IMG/VR virus record: IMGVR_UViG_3300022752_000220
Coordinates: 1-33,902 of that record
Source of the DNA: a virus
DNA: 33,902 nucleotides
Strand: one strand, 5' to 3'
The position numbers and the translations under genes are program-made. Shown here piece after piece: positions 21,174 to 28,754 of this stretch. The number at the start of each line of letters is the position of its first letter. Position 1 is the first letter of the stretch. The notes under the pieces are model-generated. The model searched no databases. It was not told the DNA's origin and saw only the letters and a program-made list of their open reading frames with translations.

Positions 21174-21553
21174 TTTCCCGGCGGGGCCTGAACTGACGAC
21201 GCAATGACTTCAACCCTTCCCCTTGATGCTTCCTCAAGAATGGAGCCAACCAAGTTACTTGCCTCTATGCGATCGTCTTCAGTCTTATCGACTATCCAGT
21301 CCAAAAGTTTTTCACGGTACTCTGCCCTGTTCCATGCAAGGGAAATGGCTGTTTTCCTGTCTTCTGCAATAAGGAGGTGCATATATAAAAATGACCATAC
21401 AAACCACACTGCAGAGTCTTCTGGGTCCTTAACCTGCAGGCACAGCAACCTGGAGCCTTCAGTATAAGGAGCAATGGTCTTGCCTTTAAATGCTCTTGTC
21501 GGCGATACGAATGCCCCGTTTAGCTCCTCCTCGAGGTGGATATCATCGCTCAT
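21167..21553 (-). CDS. Tail assembly chaperone G-like protein (128 aa)
   Basis: A 128-aa acidic, helical protein starting MSDDIHLEEELNGAFV. It is two genes upstream of the tape measure with an intervening T frame, the place of lambda gpG. The body has the Trp-rich helix AVWFVWSFLYMHLL. It ends in frame two codons after the slippery site, so most ribosomes make G and a fraction make G-T. Its function would be to bind tape measure protein and tail tube subunits during assembly. Confidence 0.75.
   Translation of the reverse strand: MSDDIHLEEELNGAFVSPTRAFKGKTIAPYTEGSRLLCLQVKDPEDSAVWFVWSFLYMHLLIAEDRKTAISLAWNRAEYREKLLDWIVDKTEDDRIEASNLVGSILEEASRGRVEVIASSVQAPPGKA
21173..21179 (-). other. Slippery heptamer GGGAAAA (-1 programmed frameshift site)
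   Basis: On the minus strand the sequence G GGA AAA is aligned with the G frame, matching X XXY YYZ exactly. Codons GGA and AAA can re-pair one base back, and the G frame ends two codons later at 21167-21169. Confidence 0.85.
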
Positions 21554-21924
21554 AACTGCTTTAAAAGATCCCGCTTTATTTCCGGCCTTGCCCTCTCGGC
21601 CACCAGAAGCGTCTGCCCTCCCCTTTTAATGACGACAATGGGCTCAGCCCGCTTCATTAGGCCGAGCAGCGTTTCCCTGTTTTCCATGGCAGCTCTGGCA
21701 TATCGGATCCAGCTTTCCGGTTCGCAAGTCATTGCGGACCACGGAAGCTGCATTTGCGCGTGCGCCTCCTCGCCGCCCCCAGAAAACCAGAAAGTGTATT
21801 GTCTGCGACCAGCCTCATCCACGGTGCAGGTGATTGGATCATACTGCCTTGGAACGGCCCCGCCCGCTGCCGAGATTGCGGCGTCCTTGAGGTTTGTCGT
21901 CCCCCAGAAGCTGTCACTAAACAT
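21550..21924 (-). CDS. Hypothetical tail-module protein (124 aa)
   Basis: A 124-aa protein with a Gly/Glu-rich middle (FWFSGGGEEAHAQMQL) and basic C-terminal helix RARPEIKRDLLKQL. It is between the tail-tube candidate and gpG and overlaps gpG by 4 nt. No family is recognised; it is probably a tail structural or assembly protein from its location. Confidence 0.55.
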   Translation of the reverse strand: MFSDSFWGTTNLKDAAISAAGGAVPRQYDPITCTVDEAGRRQYTFWFSGGGEEAHAQMQLPWSAMTCEPESWIRYARAAMENRETLLGLMKRAEPIVVIKRGGQTLLVAERARPEIKRDLLKQL

Positions 21925-21957
21925 TGCAGGATCTCATTAAGGGCCTTGCGGTCGGCC

Positions 21958-22305
21958 TTAGGACATATTGGGATAGCGCACCGCAGAGACATCCACGGTC
22001 ACGAAGGAATCTGGCCCACGATTGATGGCAACAGACTCAACGACAATTTTCCCACCAGTGCTGGTGGCGTTGGCAAGGGTGGTCAACACGGCTCCGGCCG
22101 TGGTGCTATAGTTTCCGGTAATTGTTCCGCTAAAGGAAAGAGAATCGGTTGCATTGTACAAAGCCAGCCCCACCACGTCGCCAGAGGCGTTTCGCACCTC
22201 CGCTTTCTCAACGTTGCGCGTTTCGGAAAAAGACTGAACAAGCATTCCGCTCTCTGCGGAAAGACCGAAAGAGAGCCCGGTTTGACCTATTGTTACGGCT
22301 GGCAT
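21958..22305 (-). CDS. Candidate major tail tube protein (115 aa)
   Basis: I use the ATG at 22305, 17 nt after the previous stop; the longer TTG-initiated frame from 22350 would run into that gene. The product is beta-rich with many Val/Thr/Ser/Gly residues (MPAVTIGQTGLSFGL, SLSFSGTITGNYST), compatible with a tube-type beta barrel. The place after the tail terminator and before the G-T chaperones matches the tube gene of lambda-like phages. It is shorter than lambda gpV (246 aa); the assignment is positional. Confidence 0.5.
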   Translation of the reverse strand: MPAVTIGQTGLSFGLSAESGMLVQSFSETRNVEKAEVRNASGDVVGLALYNATDSLSFSGTITGNYSTTAGAVLTTLANATSTGGKIVVESVAINRGPDSFVTVDVSAVRYPNMS

Positions 22306-22321
22306 GACATCAATAAAATTG

Positions 22322-22768
22322 TCAACTTGCAACACTGGCCGGGTAGGCAATTACGGCAAGAGACAGCGTCCTCGTGAAAAGACGCTCGTCTCCCTCAACG
22401 CCGCTCTCACTGCCAGTCACGTCGCACCTAAGCACCCGAGCTGATCCGATGGCCGTGGTTGCGTTAAGACGGCTAACAGTCGTGGTATCGTGATAAAAAG
22501 CCTGCAAGAGCTTTGCTGATTTTGCGTTAAAGGATTGGGCGGTTGTATCATCAGCTCGTTCGGCAAGGATAATTTCCACTGGAACCTCAAACAGGCCAGC
22601 CCCAGGTACCGGCACCTCTGCGCCAATGGTCGCCCGAATGGCCAAAAACGGAGGGTCTTTTTCAAGAACCTCCTGTGAAAGATGGTAATCAACGCCGGTA
22701 ACCGCAGGAGAAATAAGCTCCCTGAGACCGGCCTCAACAAGGCGATCAAGCATAGTGACGGCTGCCAT
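22322..22768 (-). CDS. Tail completion/terminator-like protein (147 aa or longer by start)
   Basis: A 148-codon frame, 147 aa plus possible start variation, starting MAAVTMLDRLVEAGLRELI. The composition (beta strands VEIILAER, LSLAVIAYPA) and place after the head-tail joining gene suit a gpU- or gpZ-type tail terminator or minor tail protein. The five-gene metabolic island lies directly upstream and its last gene ends 3 nt before this start, so the two are on one transcript. Confidence 0.5.
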   Translation of the reverse strand: MAAVTMLDRLVEAGLRELISPAVTGVDYHLSQEVLEKDPPFLAIRATIGAEVPVPGAGLFEVPVEIILAERADDTTAQSFNAKSAKLLQAFYHDTTTVSRLNATTAIGSARVLRCDVTGSESGVEGDERLFTRTLSLAVIAYPASVAS

Positions 22769-22771
22769 TAG

Positions 22772-23401
22772 CTATGAAGTTGTGTCATCCCACACCGGAC
22801 GGATGCTTTGATCGAAAGACACAATCTGTTTAAGGCCAGCACCTCCATGTGGGTACGTTGGCTTGTAGCAGTAACGCCTGACGCATGAAGGCCAGCCAAT
22901 CATCCCGCGGCCACGCTGTGACTTTGTTGTGTCCACGCTCCTGTCGTTGTCCTCAATAATAAAAGTGCATGGCAGGTTTTTCCCGTCCACATAGTTAACT
23001 GCCTCGTAAAAATGCCCCTCGTCCTCAGCCCCATCGCCCAAAAAACACCAGACCTTCCGCGGGTTGCCAGCCTCCGCCAGCGTTTGCGCCACTCCGGCGG
23101 CAATCCCGCAGGTGCCGGCCAGCACGCTGGAACTGTAAAAGTTCCTGCTCAGGTCAAAAACAAACATGCTGCGCCCATCCCGGATCATCTGCTCTAATGC
23201 GTCCGGATCCCCGCCATGAAGCAGGTAGTGGTAGTGGGACCGGTGGGTGGAAAAAACCCAGTCCTGCGGATGGATTTCCTTAAAAATCTCAATCAGCTGG
23301 GTTTCGTTCCCGCCGCACAGGTGGATGAGATAAGGCAGCTTTCCCTCAGCAAACAGCCGGCGGATCCGCAGCTCAAAGTTAATGAGGTCGTGCGCGGTCA
23401 T
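22772..23401 (-). CDS. TPP-dependent E1-alpha-like subunit (pyruvate/acetoin dehydrogenase family, short)
   Basis: A 209-aa protein with the thiamine-diphosphate PP-domain signature: GDGAEDEGHF at 122-131, about 28 residues, then EDND with Asn152, matching the GDG-x(25-30)-N pattern that binds diphosphate and magnesium. Upstream blocks THRSHYHYLLHGG and SSSVLAGTCGIAAGVA also match E1-alpha. Full-length E1-alpha is about 320-360 aa, so this is a minimal version. It would pair with the PYR-domain gene at 24489-25019. It is in an operon with a radical SAM gene and overlaps it by 4 nt. Confidence 0.85.
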   Translation of the reverse strand: MTAHDLINFELRIRRLFAEGKLPYLIHLCGGNETQLIEIFKEIHPQDWVFSTHRSHYHYLLHGGDPDALEQMIRDGRSMFVFDLSRNFYSSSVLAGTCGIAAGVAQTLAEAGNPRKVWCFLGDGAEDEGHFYEAVNYVDGKNLPCTFIIEDNDRSVDTTKSQRGRGMIGWPSCVRRYCYKPTYPHGGAGLKQIVSFDQSIRPVWDDTTS

Positions 23402-24489
23402 ACAAAGGCGTCATGGCTGTCGGATGCCAGGCTTTCAAAGAGCGCCACCTTGTTGTGATTGGCGCACTCATGCAGGCAGGCCACGCCGGGATTGAATTTG
23501 GCGTGCCATTCCCGAGCTTCCGTGCTGAACCATGCCTGTCGGAAAGACTGGTCCCGGAACGAGGCGATGCGACCGTGCGCGCTGTAGGCGGTATTGTGAC
23601 AGGCGTAAATATTTAGATCGGCCGCTGCGACGCAGACGGTCTGGGCGTAGAGACAGCGGTGGAATGGCCGGACAAGGCTTTTGCCGGGGCTGTCCAGATC
23701 GTAGGTGCTGTTGACGGAGAAAGTGTCGTCGACCAGCGCCTGACACTCGGACAACTGCTCGCGGACGCGCACAGCGATGTCCTTGTGGTAATCCCTGAAT
23801 CCCTGCACATAGACGGGTGAGAAGCGGACATTTTCCACACCGCAATCCTTGAGCGTCCTGGCAAACGAAGTGATGCCCTCGTAGTTGTAGCGGGTGACGA
23901 TGAAATTGACCCCCAGGTCGCACGTGGCGGTCTTGGCGGCAGCAAACTGCCGCATGTTTTTCAGCACGGCATCAAAGCTGGCCGTCGGAACGGAACGGCT
24001 CTGGTGCATCTGCTCGGCGCTGGTATAGTCGATTGAAACGCGGACCCACTTGGCCTGGGTGAGAATTTCCGCACGCTCTCCGGTCAGGAGCTGGCCGTTG
24101 GTGATGATGGAAAGATCAATCCTAGAGGACAGGGTGGACGTCATGGCTTGGCTTATGGCGGGGTGAAACAGCGGCTCCCCTCCCCCGGAAAACGTGACGG
24201 CCTGCACGTTCATTTCGCGCAGGTCGTTCATCAGCTCCATTAGCTTCCACGTGGGCATGACGTCCTGCTCCCTCATCTCCGTGTGCATGGCCGACTGCAG
24301 ATGGAGATCCGGCCGGTCCTTGGGCCGGGTGGTACCGTCGGAATAAGTGCAGAATCGGCAGGCGTGGTTGCAACGGTTGGTTGGCTTGATGCGGACGTAC
24401 ACCGGAGCCGTCAGCGTGCTGGTTCGGAAGCTCTCCACCTTGTCGGGGAAGCTGAAGATTTTGTAATCGCTGTACTTGTTCTGCCGCAT
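23398..24489 (-). CDS. Radical SAM enzyme with SPASM-like C-terminal cysteines
   Basis: A 363-aa protein from the ATG at 24489 (TGATG overlap with the PYR-domain gene). The SAM-binding iron-sulphur motif CNHACRFC gives Cys40, Cys44 and Cys47 (CxxxCxxC). FSGGGEPLFHP is the usual GGE motif. The C-terminus has CLYAQTVCVAAADLNIYAC and CLHEC, spaced like SPASM/Twitch auxiliary clusters. Such enzymes modify peptides, sugars or nucleotides by a 5'-deoxyadenosyl radical. Encoding in a structural operon between two halves of a TPP enzyme is unusual. Substrate is unknown. Confidence 0.88.
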   Translation of the reverse strand: MRQNKYSDYKIFSFPDKVESFRTSTLTAPVYVRIKPTNRCNHACRFCTYSDGTTRPKDRPDLHLQSAMHTEMREQDVMPTWKLMELMNDLREMNVQAVTFSGGGEPLFHPAISQAMTSTLSSRIDLSIITNGQLLTGERAEILTQAKWVRVSIDYTSAEQMHQSRSVPTASFDAVLKNMRQFAAAKTATCDLGVNFIVTRYNYEGITSFARTLKDCGVENVRFSPVYVQGFRDYHKDIAVRVREQLSECQALVDDTFSVNSTYDLDSPGKSLVRPFHRCLYAQTVCVAAADLNIYACHNTAYSAHGRIASFRDQSFRQAWFSTEAREWHAKFNPGVACLHECANHNKVALFESLASDSHDAFV

Positions 24490-25019
24490 CAGATCAGGTC
24501 CTTGTGCTCGACGAGCATAGTGCTGCGGCCGCAATGCAGGGCCTCGTGCGCCTCAAAATAGGCGGGCGCAATCTGCTCATGCCCGGTCAGTCGCACCACT
24601 GAAAAATCCACCATTTTCCGGATGGCCTCGGTGAAGTCCTGCACGTGGGTGGGGCCGGTGTAGAGGGGCTTATGCCGGTTGCCGACGACAACGCGCAGGA
24701 TGGCGGCTGGCTGGAACTGCCCGCGGCTAATTTTCCTGGCCGCGCCCAAATGGTTCACAATGGCGTCCAGCGCGTTCAGGATAAAATCCATCCGCTCGAT
24801 AAAAACGAGCGGCCGCAGGCGGGCCAGCGACATGCCTGTGGCCAGGCCGACCATGAGGTTTTCCGCCACCGGGGTCTCGACCAGCTGGTGATCCGGCACG
24901 TTTTTCAGCGTGCCCAAGGCCCGGCCGCCAATCTTCACGCCGTAGCCGATGAAGCGTACGGCCTTGTCGGCGGCCAGATTGTCCATGGCCAGGGTGAGCT
25001 GTTCCCTGTACGCGCTCAC
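24489..25019 (-). CDS. Transketolase PYR-domain/E1-beta-like subunit (short)
   Basis: A 176-aa protein from a GTG start. ETPVAENLMVGLATGMSLARLRPLVFIERMDF is the E1-beta/transketolase pyrimidine-binding domain pattern, including the Glu (in ETPVAE) that normally activates the thiamine aminopyrimidine. DFILNALDAIVNHLGAARK also fits. It ends before the usual C-terminal transketolase domain, so only the PYR half is kept. With the PP-domain gene at 22772-23401 it could form a complete alpha2beta2 TPP enzyme. Confidence 0.8.
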   Translation of the reverse strand: MSAYREQLTLAMDNLAADKAVRFIGYGVKIGGRALGTLKNVPDHQLVETPVAENLMVGLATGMSLARLRPLVFIERMDFILNALDAIVNHLGAARKISRGQFQPAAILRVVVGNRHKPLYTGPTHVQDFTEAIRKMVDFSVVRLTGHEQIAPAYFEAHEALHCGRSTMLVEHKDLI

Positions 25020-25780
25020 AGCCAGCCATCCTTGGTTAGGAGGTGGATGGCGTGGTGGACGCTGCGGGCCATCCGGCTGGCGGGCGTGAGGAGCACCTGC
25101 TCGTGATCGGCGCAGAGGATGATGGGCTTGGCCCGGTTGTGGACGTTTAGGCAGGGCCAGCTGGGGCCGGTGCTGGTGCCCACGATAACCTTGGCCTTGA
25201 CCGATGCCGCGCCGATGAAAGTTACGTTCCTGTTTTCAAAATGCGGACAGAGGCCGGTGGGCGCTGTGCTGTGGACGCGGTGGCCCTTGAGCACCAGCCG
25301 GGCGATGAGGTCGCGGAAGTCGTCGGGGTTATAGTTCAGAAACTGGCCAGACAGGCCGGGCGAGTTGATGACAAGCACATCGCACTCGGGAGTCATAGGA
25401 ATGAAAGAGTCCAGCGTGGGGTAATTCAGTAGGAGGTCGTCCACGGTGCGAATGGGGTTGGGAATACCCAAGCGGCCGGCCAGCTCATCAAACCAAGCCA
25501 TGTGAAACTTGCCAAAGTCCAGCCGGTCCGGGTGGCGCTCCCACCAGCCGCCGGCGTTGCGCCAACTGTCAATGCTGCCGGCGGGCGCCTCCTCAATTGG
25601 ACGGATCCGCAGGCGGGTAAAGATGTCGGACCGCAGGGCGTCGATCTCCTCAAACCGGCAAAGCTGCGGATTGTGGTAGTGAGTGACCTCCAAAGATGGG
25701 TCAGCCAAGCAAGCACGGCGCAGAAAGTTTAACTGAACCAGGTTGTCGCCCAGCCGAAGGGCGTTGTGCGTATGGATCAT
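25016..25780 (-). CDS. Glycosyltransferase family 9/heptosyltransferase-like protein
   Basis: A 254-aa protein. The start IHTHNALRLGDNLVQLNFLRR resembles the GLGDxL start of GT-B heptosyltransferases. VINSPGLSGQFLNY, FIGAASVKAKVIVGTSTGPSW (the GxxTxxxxxA-like acceptor loop) and KPIILCADHE support a GT9 fold. It could transfer a sugar from a nucleotide donor. It shares one base with the gene upstream and four with the one downstream. Shorter than typical heptosyltransferases (about 320-350 aa); GT-B assignment is moderate. Confidence 0.65.
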   Translation of the reverse strand: MIHTHNALRLGDNLVQLNFLRRACLADPSLEVTHYHNPQLCRFEEIDALRSDIFTRLRIRPIEEAPAGSIDSWRNAGGWWERHPDRLDFGKFHMAWFDELAGRLGIPNPIRTVDDLLLNYPTLDSFIPMTPECDVLVINSPGLSGQFLNYNPDDFRDLIARLVLKGHRVHSTAPTGLCPHFENRNVTFIGAASVKAKVIVGTSTGPSWPCLNVHNRAKPIILCADHEQVLLTPASRMARSVHHAIHLLTKDGWL

Positions 25781-27471
25781 CAGGCTCCAGGGTTACGCGC
25801 CTCAAAAATCTTTTTTCCCGTCTCGTAATTGGTGGTGGAGTTGTGCCGTAAAAACTCCTCGTCCGCCTTCTGCCCGGTAAACATTGGGTTGTTATGGGTA
25901 AAGACAACGTCGCGAGCCTCGATGACGCACTTGTCCGCATAGGCTCTAAAAGTAAACTCGTTATCGGAATAGATGCCGCTTGATGCGTCGTAATCAGGCG
26001 CAAACAGGTAGCCCTGTTTTTTCAGTCGGTTGCGCGTTAAAATCGCCATGCACAGTAACTGGTCCTTGCGGTGTCCGTCGCTGACGGCCAGCACGCTTTC
26101 CCGCGTGGTGTCGCCCATGCGTTCCAAGAGGATCCGGTCCCACCACAGCGGAGGATCCCAGTCGTCGGATCCCTGCACAATAATCTCTCCCCTGGCCTTT
26201 TCGGCCGCGCGGTTCCAAGCGGCGATGCAGCCGCCCTCGCCTTTGATGGGTGCCCACGCCTTAAGGACATCGGCCTTGGGATCGTCATTGTCGCAGCTGA
26301 AAATCCACTCCACGCTGGCTGGATCAGCCGCTTTTTTCATCCAAAGGATGCGGGCGTTGATAGCCTCCTGTGGACGTCCGCGGGTGGCGTGGCAGATGGA
26401 GATGCGGATAGGCTTCAGCTTCCGCCATTGACTCTCAATCTTGTCGGCCTCGGCGTTGTCGCCCACGGCGCGGGCGGCGGCAATGTAGAGGTCGATGCAT
26501 TCAAAATCATAAATCGCCCGCTGGGCGTTCCACTGGCTAACGCCTGGATCCGGCAGAACCATGGCGCTCTTAAGCAGGTAATAAGCTGAGCCCCAGCGGC
26601 CGGCGCTGGCCTCCTCCCTCGCCATATAAAAAACGGCCTCGCGGCGTGACGGGCTGGATTGATGGGCCTTGGCAAAAATGGCCATGCGCTGGTCGCGGTC
26701 GGGCAACGCTTGGCCGTAGTTGCACCAAGATTCGTAGCGGAGAGTCGGCTCCTGGGTGGGCCAAAGGGCGGAGACGTGGGACCATGTGGCGGACTGGCTG
26801 CGCTTACCTGAAAGAAAAAGCTCTTGTTGCAGGTAGTAGGCGTATTTGCCGGCCTCGGCCAGTTCCCCCTCCAGGATGCGTATGTTGCGATCCGCAGATC
26901 CGGCCTTGTAGCCATCCGGATGGTGCTCGACCCAGCTGGCTTGCTCGGCCCGCACTTCGTATCCCGGCAATGGCAAAAGCGCCTCGTGAACGGCGTAGTG
27001 CCAGCGGCCGGCCCAGCTGCCGTTCGGCAGGCGCTTCACAAGGCGCTCACGCATTGGCGTCAGCTTGGCGTTGGTTACGTTATAGACAGCTGCCCAGATG
27101 CCGACCTTGTCGTTTTTTAAAAGCTCGCTGGCGGCCCTTTTAAGCGCGTTTTTGAGGCCGCTGGCAGGCAGATCATCCGCATCCACCCACATGGCCACGT
27201 CACCAGTGCACGCATACATGGCTGTATTGCGGGCGTTCCCAAAATGATCCACGTGAGGCCAATCTGATCGTATGGGTTGGTTTTGATAATGGACAATGGT
27301 GGCGCCCTTTTCTTTGGCGATTTCCTCGGTGCCATCGTCGGGAACTCCGCCGCGGGCGATGCAGACGACCAGCTCGTCGCACATGGGTTTAAAAGCGTCC
27401 AGGCAGCGGCCGATGTATTTGGCTTCCCGGCCGGCAATCAGATAGATGGAAATTTTAGGATCTCGTGACAT
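25780..27471 (-). CDS. Two-domain GT-A (family 2-like) glycosyltransferase
   Basis: A 563-aa protein with two GT-A-like modules. The N-terminal one starts ISIYLIAGREAKYIGRCLDAF and has the metal motif VDADD at 96-100. The C-terminal one starts ISICHATRGRP near 357 and contains FSCDNDDP near 391 and GSDDWDP near 434. A helical, partly TPR-like linker joins them. Such tandem glycosyltransferases make polysaccharide or glycoprotein glycans. It is the first gene of the five-gene island and lies immediately after the head-tail joining gene. Acceptor and donor are unknown. Confidence 0.78.
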   Translation of the reverse strand: MSRDPKISIYLIAGREAKYIGRCLDAFKPMCDELVVCIARGGVPDDGTEEIAKEKGATIVHYQNQPIRSDWPHVDHFGNARNTAMYACTGDVAMWVDADDLPASGLKNALKRAASELLKNDKVGIWAAVYNVTNAKLTPMRERLVKRLPNGSWAGRWHYAVHEALLPLPGYEVRAEQASWVEHHPDGYKAGSADRNIRILEGELAEAGKYAYYLQQELFLSGKRSQSATWSHVSALWPTQEPTLRYESWCNYGQALPDRDQRMAIFAKAHQSSPSRREAVFYMAREEASAGRWGSAYYLLKSAMVLPDPGVSQWNAQRAIYDFECIDLYIAAARAVGDNAEADKIESQWRKLKPIRISICHATRGRPQEAINARILWMKKAADPASVEWIFSCDNDDPKADVLKAWAPIKGEGGCIAAWNRAAEKARGEIIVQGSDDWDPPLWWDRILLERMGDTTRESVLAVSDGHRKDQLLCMAILTRNRLKKQGYLFAPDYDASSGIYSDNEFTFRAYADKCVIEARDVVFTHNNPMFTGQKADEEFLRHNSTTNYETGKKIFEARNPGA

Positions 27472-27476
27472 AGCTC

Positions 27477-27776
27477 TTAAGCCTCTCGTAATCCAATGAC
27501 GTAACAGCCTGGATTGGTGTCGATGCTGACAATGCGATAAGTGACAGAATTAAACTGACCGGTGGATCCGATGGCCGGGACAGCCGCAAGCCGATCTAGG
27601 GCCACGGTAAATGTCGCGTTTAGGTCCAGATCGTATCCGTGAAGCTCAAGATTTTCTCGGCGGGTGATGGTGGATAGAACTCCGGTGACGGAGGTGGATC
27701 CAATGGTTGCGGTAGTTCCGAACTGCTCGCAGGCGACCGCAAACGCGTCCTTCAAGCACTCAGTAAACTCGGACAT
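27477..27776 (-). CDS. Head-tail joining protein (99 aa)
   Basis: A 99-aa protein starting MSEFTECLKDAFAVACEQFG, beta-rich, with GYDLDLNATFTVAL and an end CYVIGLREA. Position directly downstream of the major capsid gene, and its size, match lambda FII or HK97-type head-tail connectors. It overlaps nothing; the glycosyltransferase begins 6 nt beyond its stop. The assignment rests mainly on gene order. Confidence 0.6.
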   Translation of the reverse strand: MSEFTECLKDAFAVACEQFGTTATIGSTSVTGVLSTITRRENLELHGYDLDLNATFTVALDRLAAVPAIGSTGQFNSVTYRIVSIDTNPGCYVIGLREA

Positions 27777-27797
27777 AAAAGGATTTCAAAAGAGGAA

Positions 27798-27829
27798 GGG
27801 CGGCGGACTGATTACTCAATCCGCCGCCC
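27798..27829 (-). terminator. Strong hairpin downstream of the major capsid gene
   Basis: On the minus strand GGGCGGCGGA (complement of 27820-27829) pairs perfectly with TCCGCCGCCC (complement of 27798-27807), 10 bp with a 12-nt loop, followed by TTCCTCTTTT. It is a rho-independent terminator or a transcript-stabilising attenuator, as often placed after a highly expressed capsid gene. Some read-through must feed the tail operon. Confidence 0.6.
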
Positions 27830-27840
27830 CGCCAAGGAGG

Positions 27841-28734
27841 TTAGGCTCCGTTGATCCGGACGAGGCTGGAGGTTTCTCCTGCCTTCACGCCGTAGATCAG
27901 CGCGTAGGTGCGCTGGAGTTTTCCGGTCTGCACCGAATAAGCCTCGCGCACTTGGACAGAAAGCCCGGTGCGGGGCTCGGTGACCACCGAGATGTCTCCG
28001 GGGATCGTCACGTTGGAAGGAACTTCCGGAACGCGAGCCGCGATCAACAGCGCTTCCCGTTGGGCGAAGAATCCGCCGAGGGTGATGCTGTTGCTGGGGA
28101 TCGAGGAGTACTGGTTGATGTTGAACCCTGCCACGCTGCCCAAGCCGGCGTTGCGGACGGCGTCACCGCTGATCTGCGGGTTGGCCACCACGTTGCTGTC
28201 CTTGAGAAGCGTGCCGAAGAACGCTGGCGAAAGCACCGCGTACCGGTCGTTGGAGGGCACGTTGTTGTTGTTAAGGATGACTCCTGCCGAGACCGCCCAG
28301 GCGTAGCTGAACGAGGCCGAGCTGACGGTGATCGCGCTGGTGTAGCTGGAGCTGGTGACGAGCGCGAGCAGGTCGCCCACCATCTGCAACCCGAGGGCGT
28401 GCGCGGCGGCGCCGGCGAAACGCTCGATCAGGTTGATGTTGGAGGTGGTACGCTCCTGGTCATCCACGTCATAGGAAACGTGTTTGAATTTGTTGAGGGT
28501 GATCTGCACGTCAGTCTGCGTGGCGGCCGTGGCGACATAGCCGCTGGATTGGCTGTAGTCCTGAGCCGTCAGAGCGCTGACGCGGTGGGTGTAGATGGAG
28601 GCGTTGTACTTCGCTGCGGAATCGGAAAAATCCGTCACGCTGTTGCGAAGGAACGAATAATCGGAAACCAATATCTCCAACGCACGCTGGGCGATGACAT
28701 TGGCGTTCGTGGTTCCGAGTGAGTTGTTGGCCAT
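27841..28734 (-). CDS. Major capsid protein
   Basis: A 297-aa protein with the feel of P22/HK97-type coat proteins: an N-terminal helical arm (NVIAQRALEILVSDYSFLRN), YDVDDQERTTSNINLIERFAGAAAHAL in the spine helix region and VSVQVREAYSV near the end. Its size, the ribosome-binding site AAGGA about 9 nt upstream, the terminator after it and its position after the protease/scaffold gene all fit. It forms the shell. No decoration-protein gene is seen between it and the head-tail joining gene. Confidence 0.8.
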   Translation of the reverse strand: MANNSLGTTNANVIAQRALEILVSDYSFLRNSVTDFSDSAAKYNASIYTHRVSALTAQDYSQSSGYVATAATQTDVQITLNKFKHVSYDVDDQERTTSNINLIERFAGAAAHALGLQMVGDLLALVTSSSYTSAITVSSASFSYAWAVSAGVILNNNNVPSNDRYAVLSPAFFGTLLKDSNVVANPQISGDAVRNAGLGSVAGFNINQYSSIPSNSITLGGFFAQREALLIAARVPEVPSNVTIPGDISVVTEPRTGLSVQVREAYSVQTGKLQRTYALIYGVKAGETSSLVRINGA

Positions 28735-28754
28735 GGTGGGTTATCCTTTGAGCG

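Noticed and set aside
21061-21249. 62-aa minus-strand frame over the G-T junction
   Set aside because: Third frame at the chaperone junction, basic and low-complexity; the G and T frames with the slippery site explain the sequence.
22772-27471. Island as contaminating host DNA or a transposon insertion
   Set aside because: Genes are in the same direction as the operon, have overlapping starts and stops, join flanking phage genes with 3-5-nt spacing and show no inverted repeats or target duplication, so they look long resident; an assembly chimera cannot be wholly excluded.
27664-28722. Plus-strand 352-aa open frame opposite the capsid gene
   Set aside because: Shadow of the major capsid codons; Gly/Val/Asp/Arg-rich with no domain, and no promoter or ribosome-binding site.
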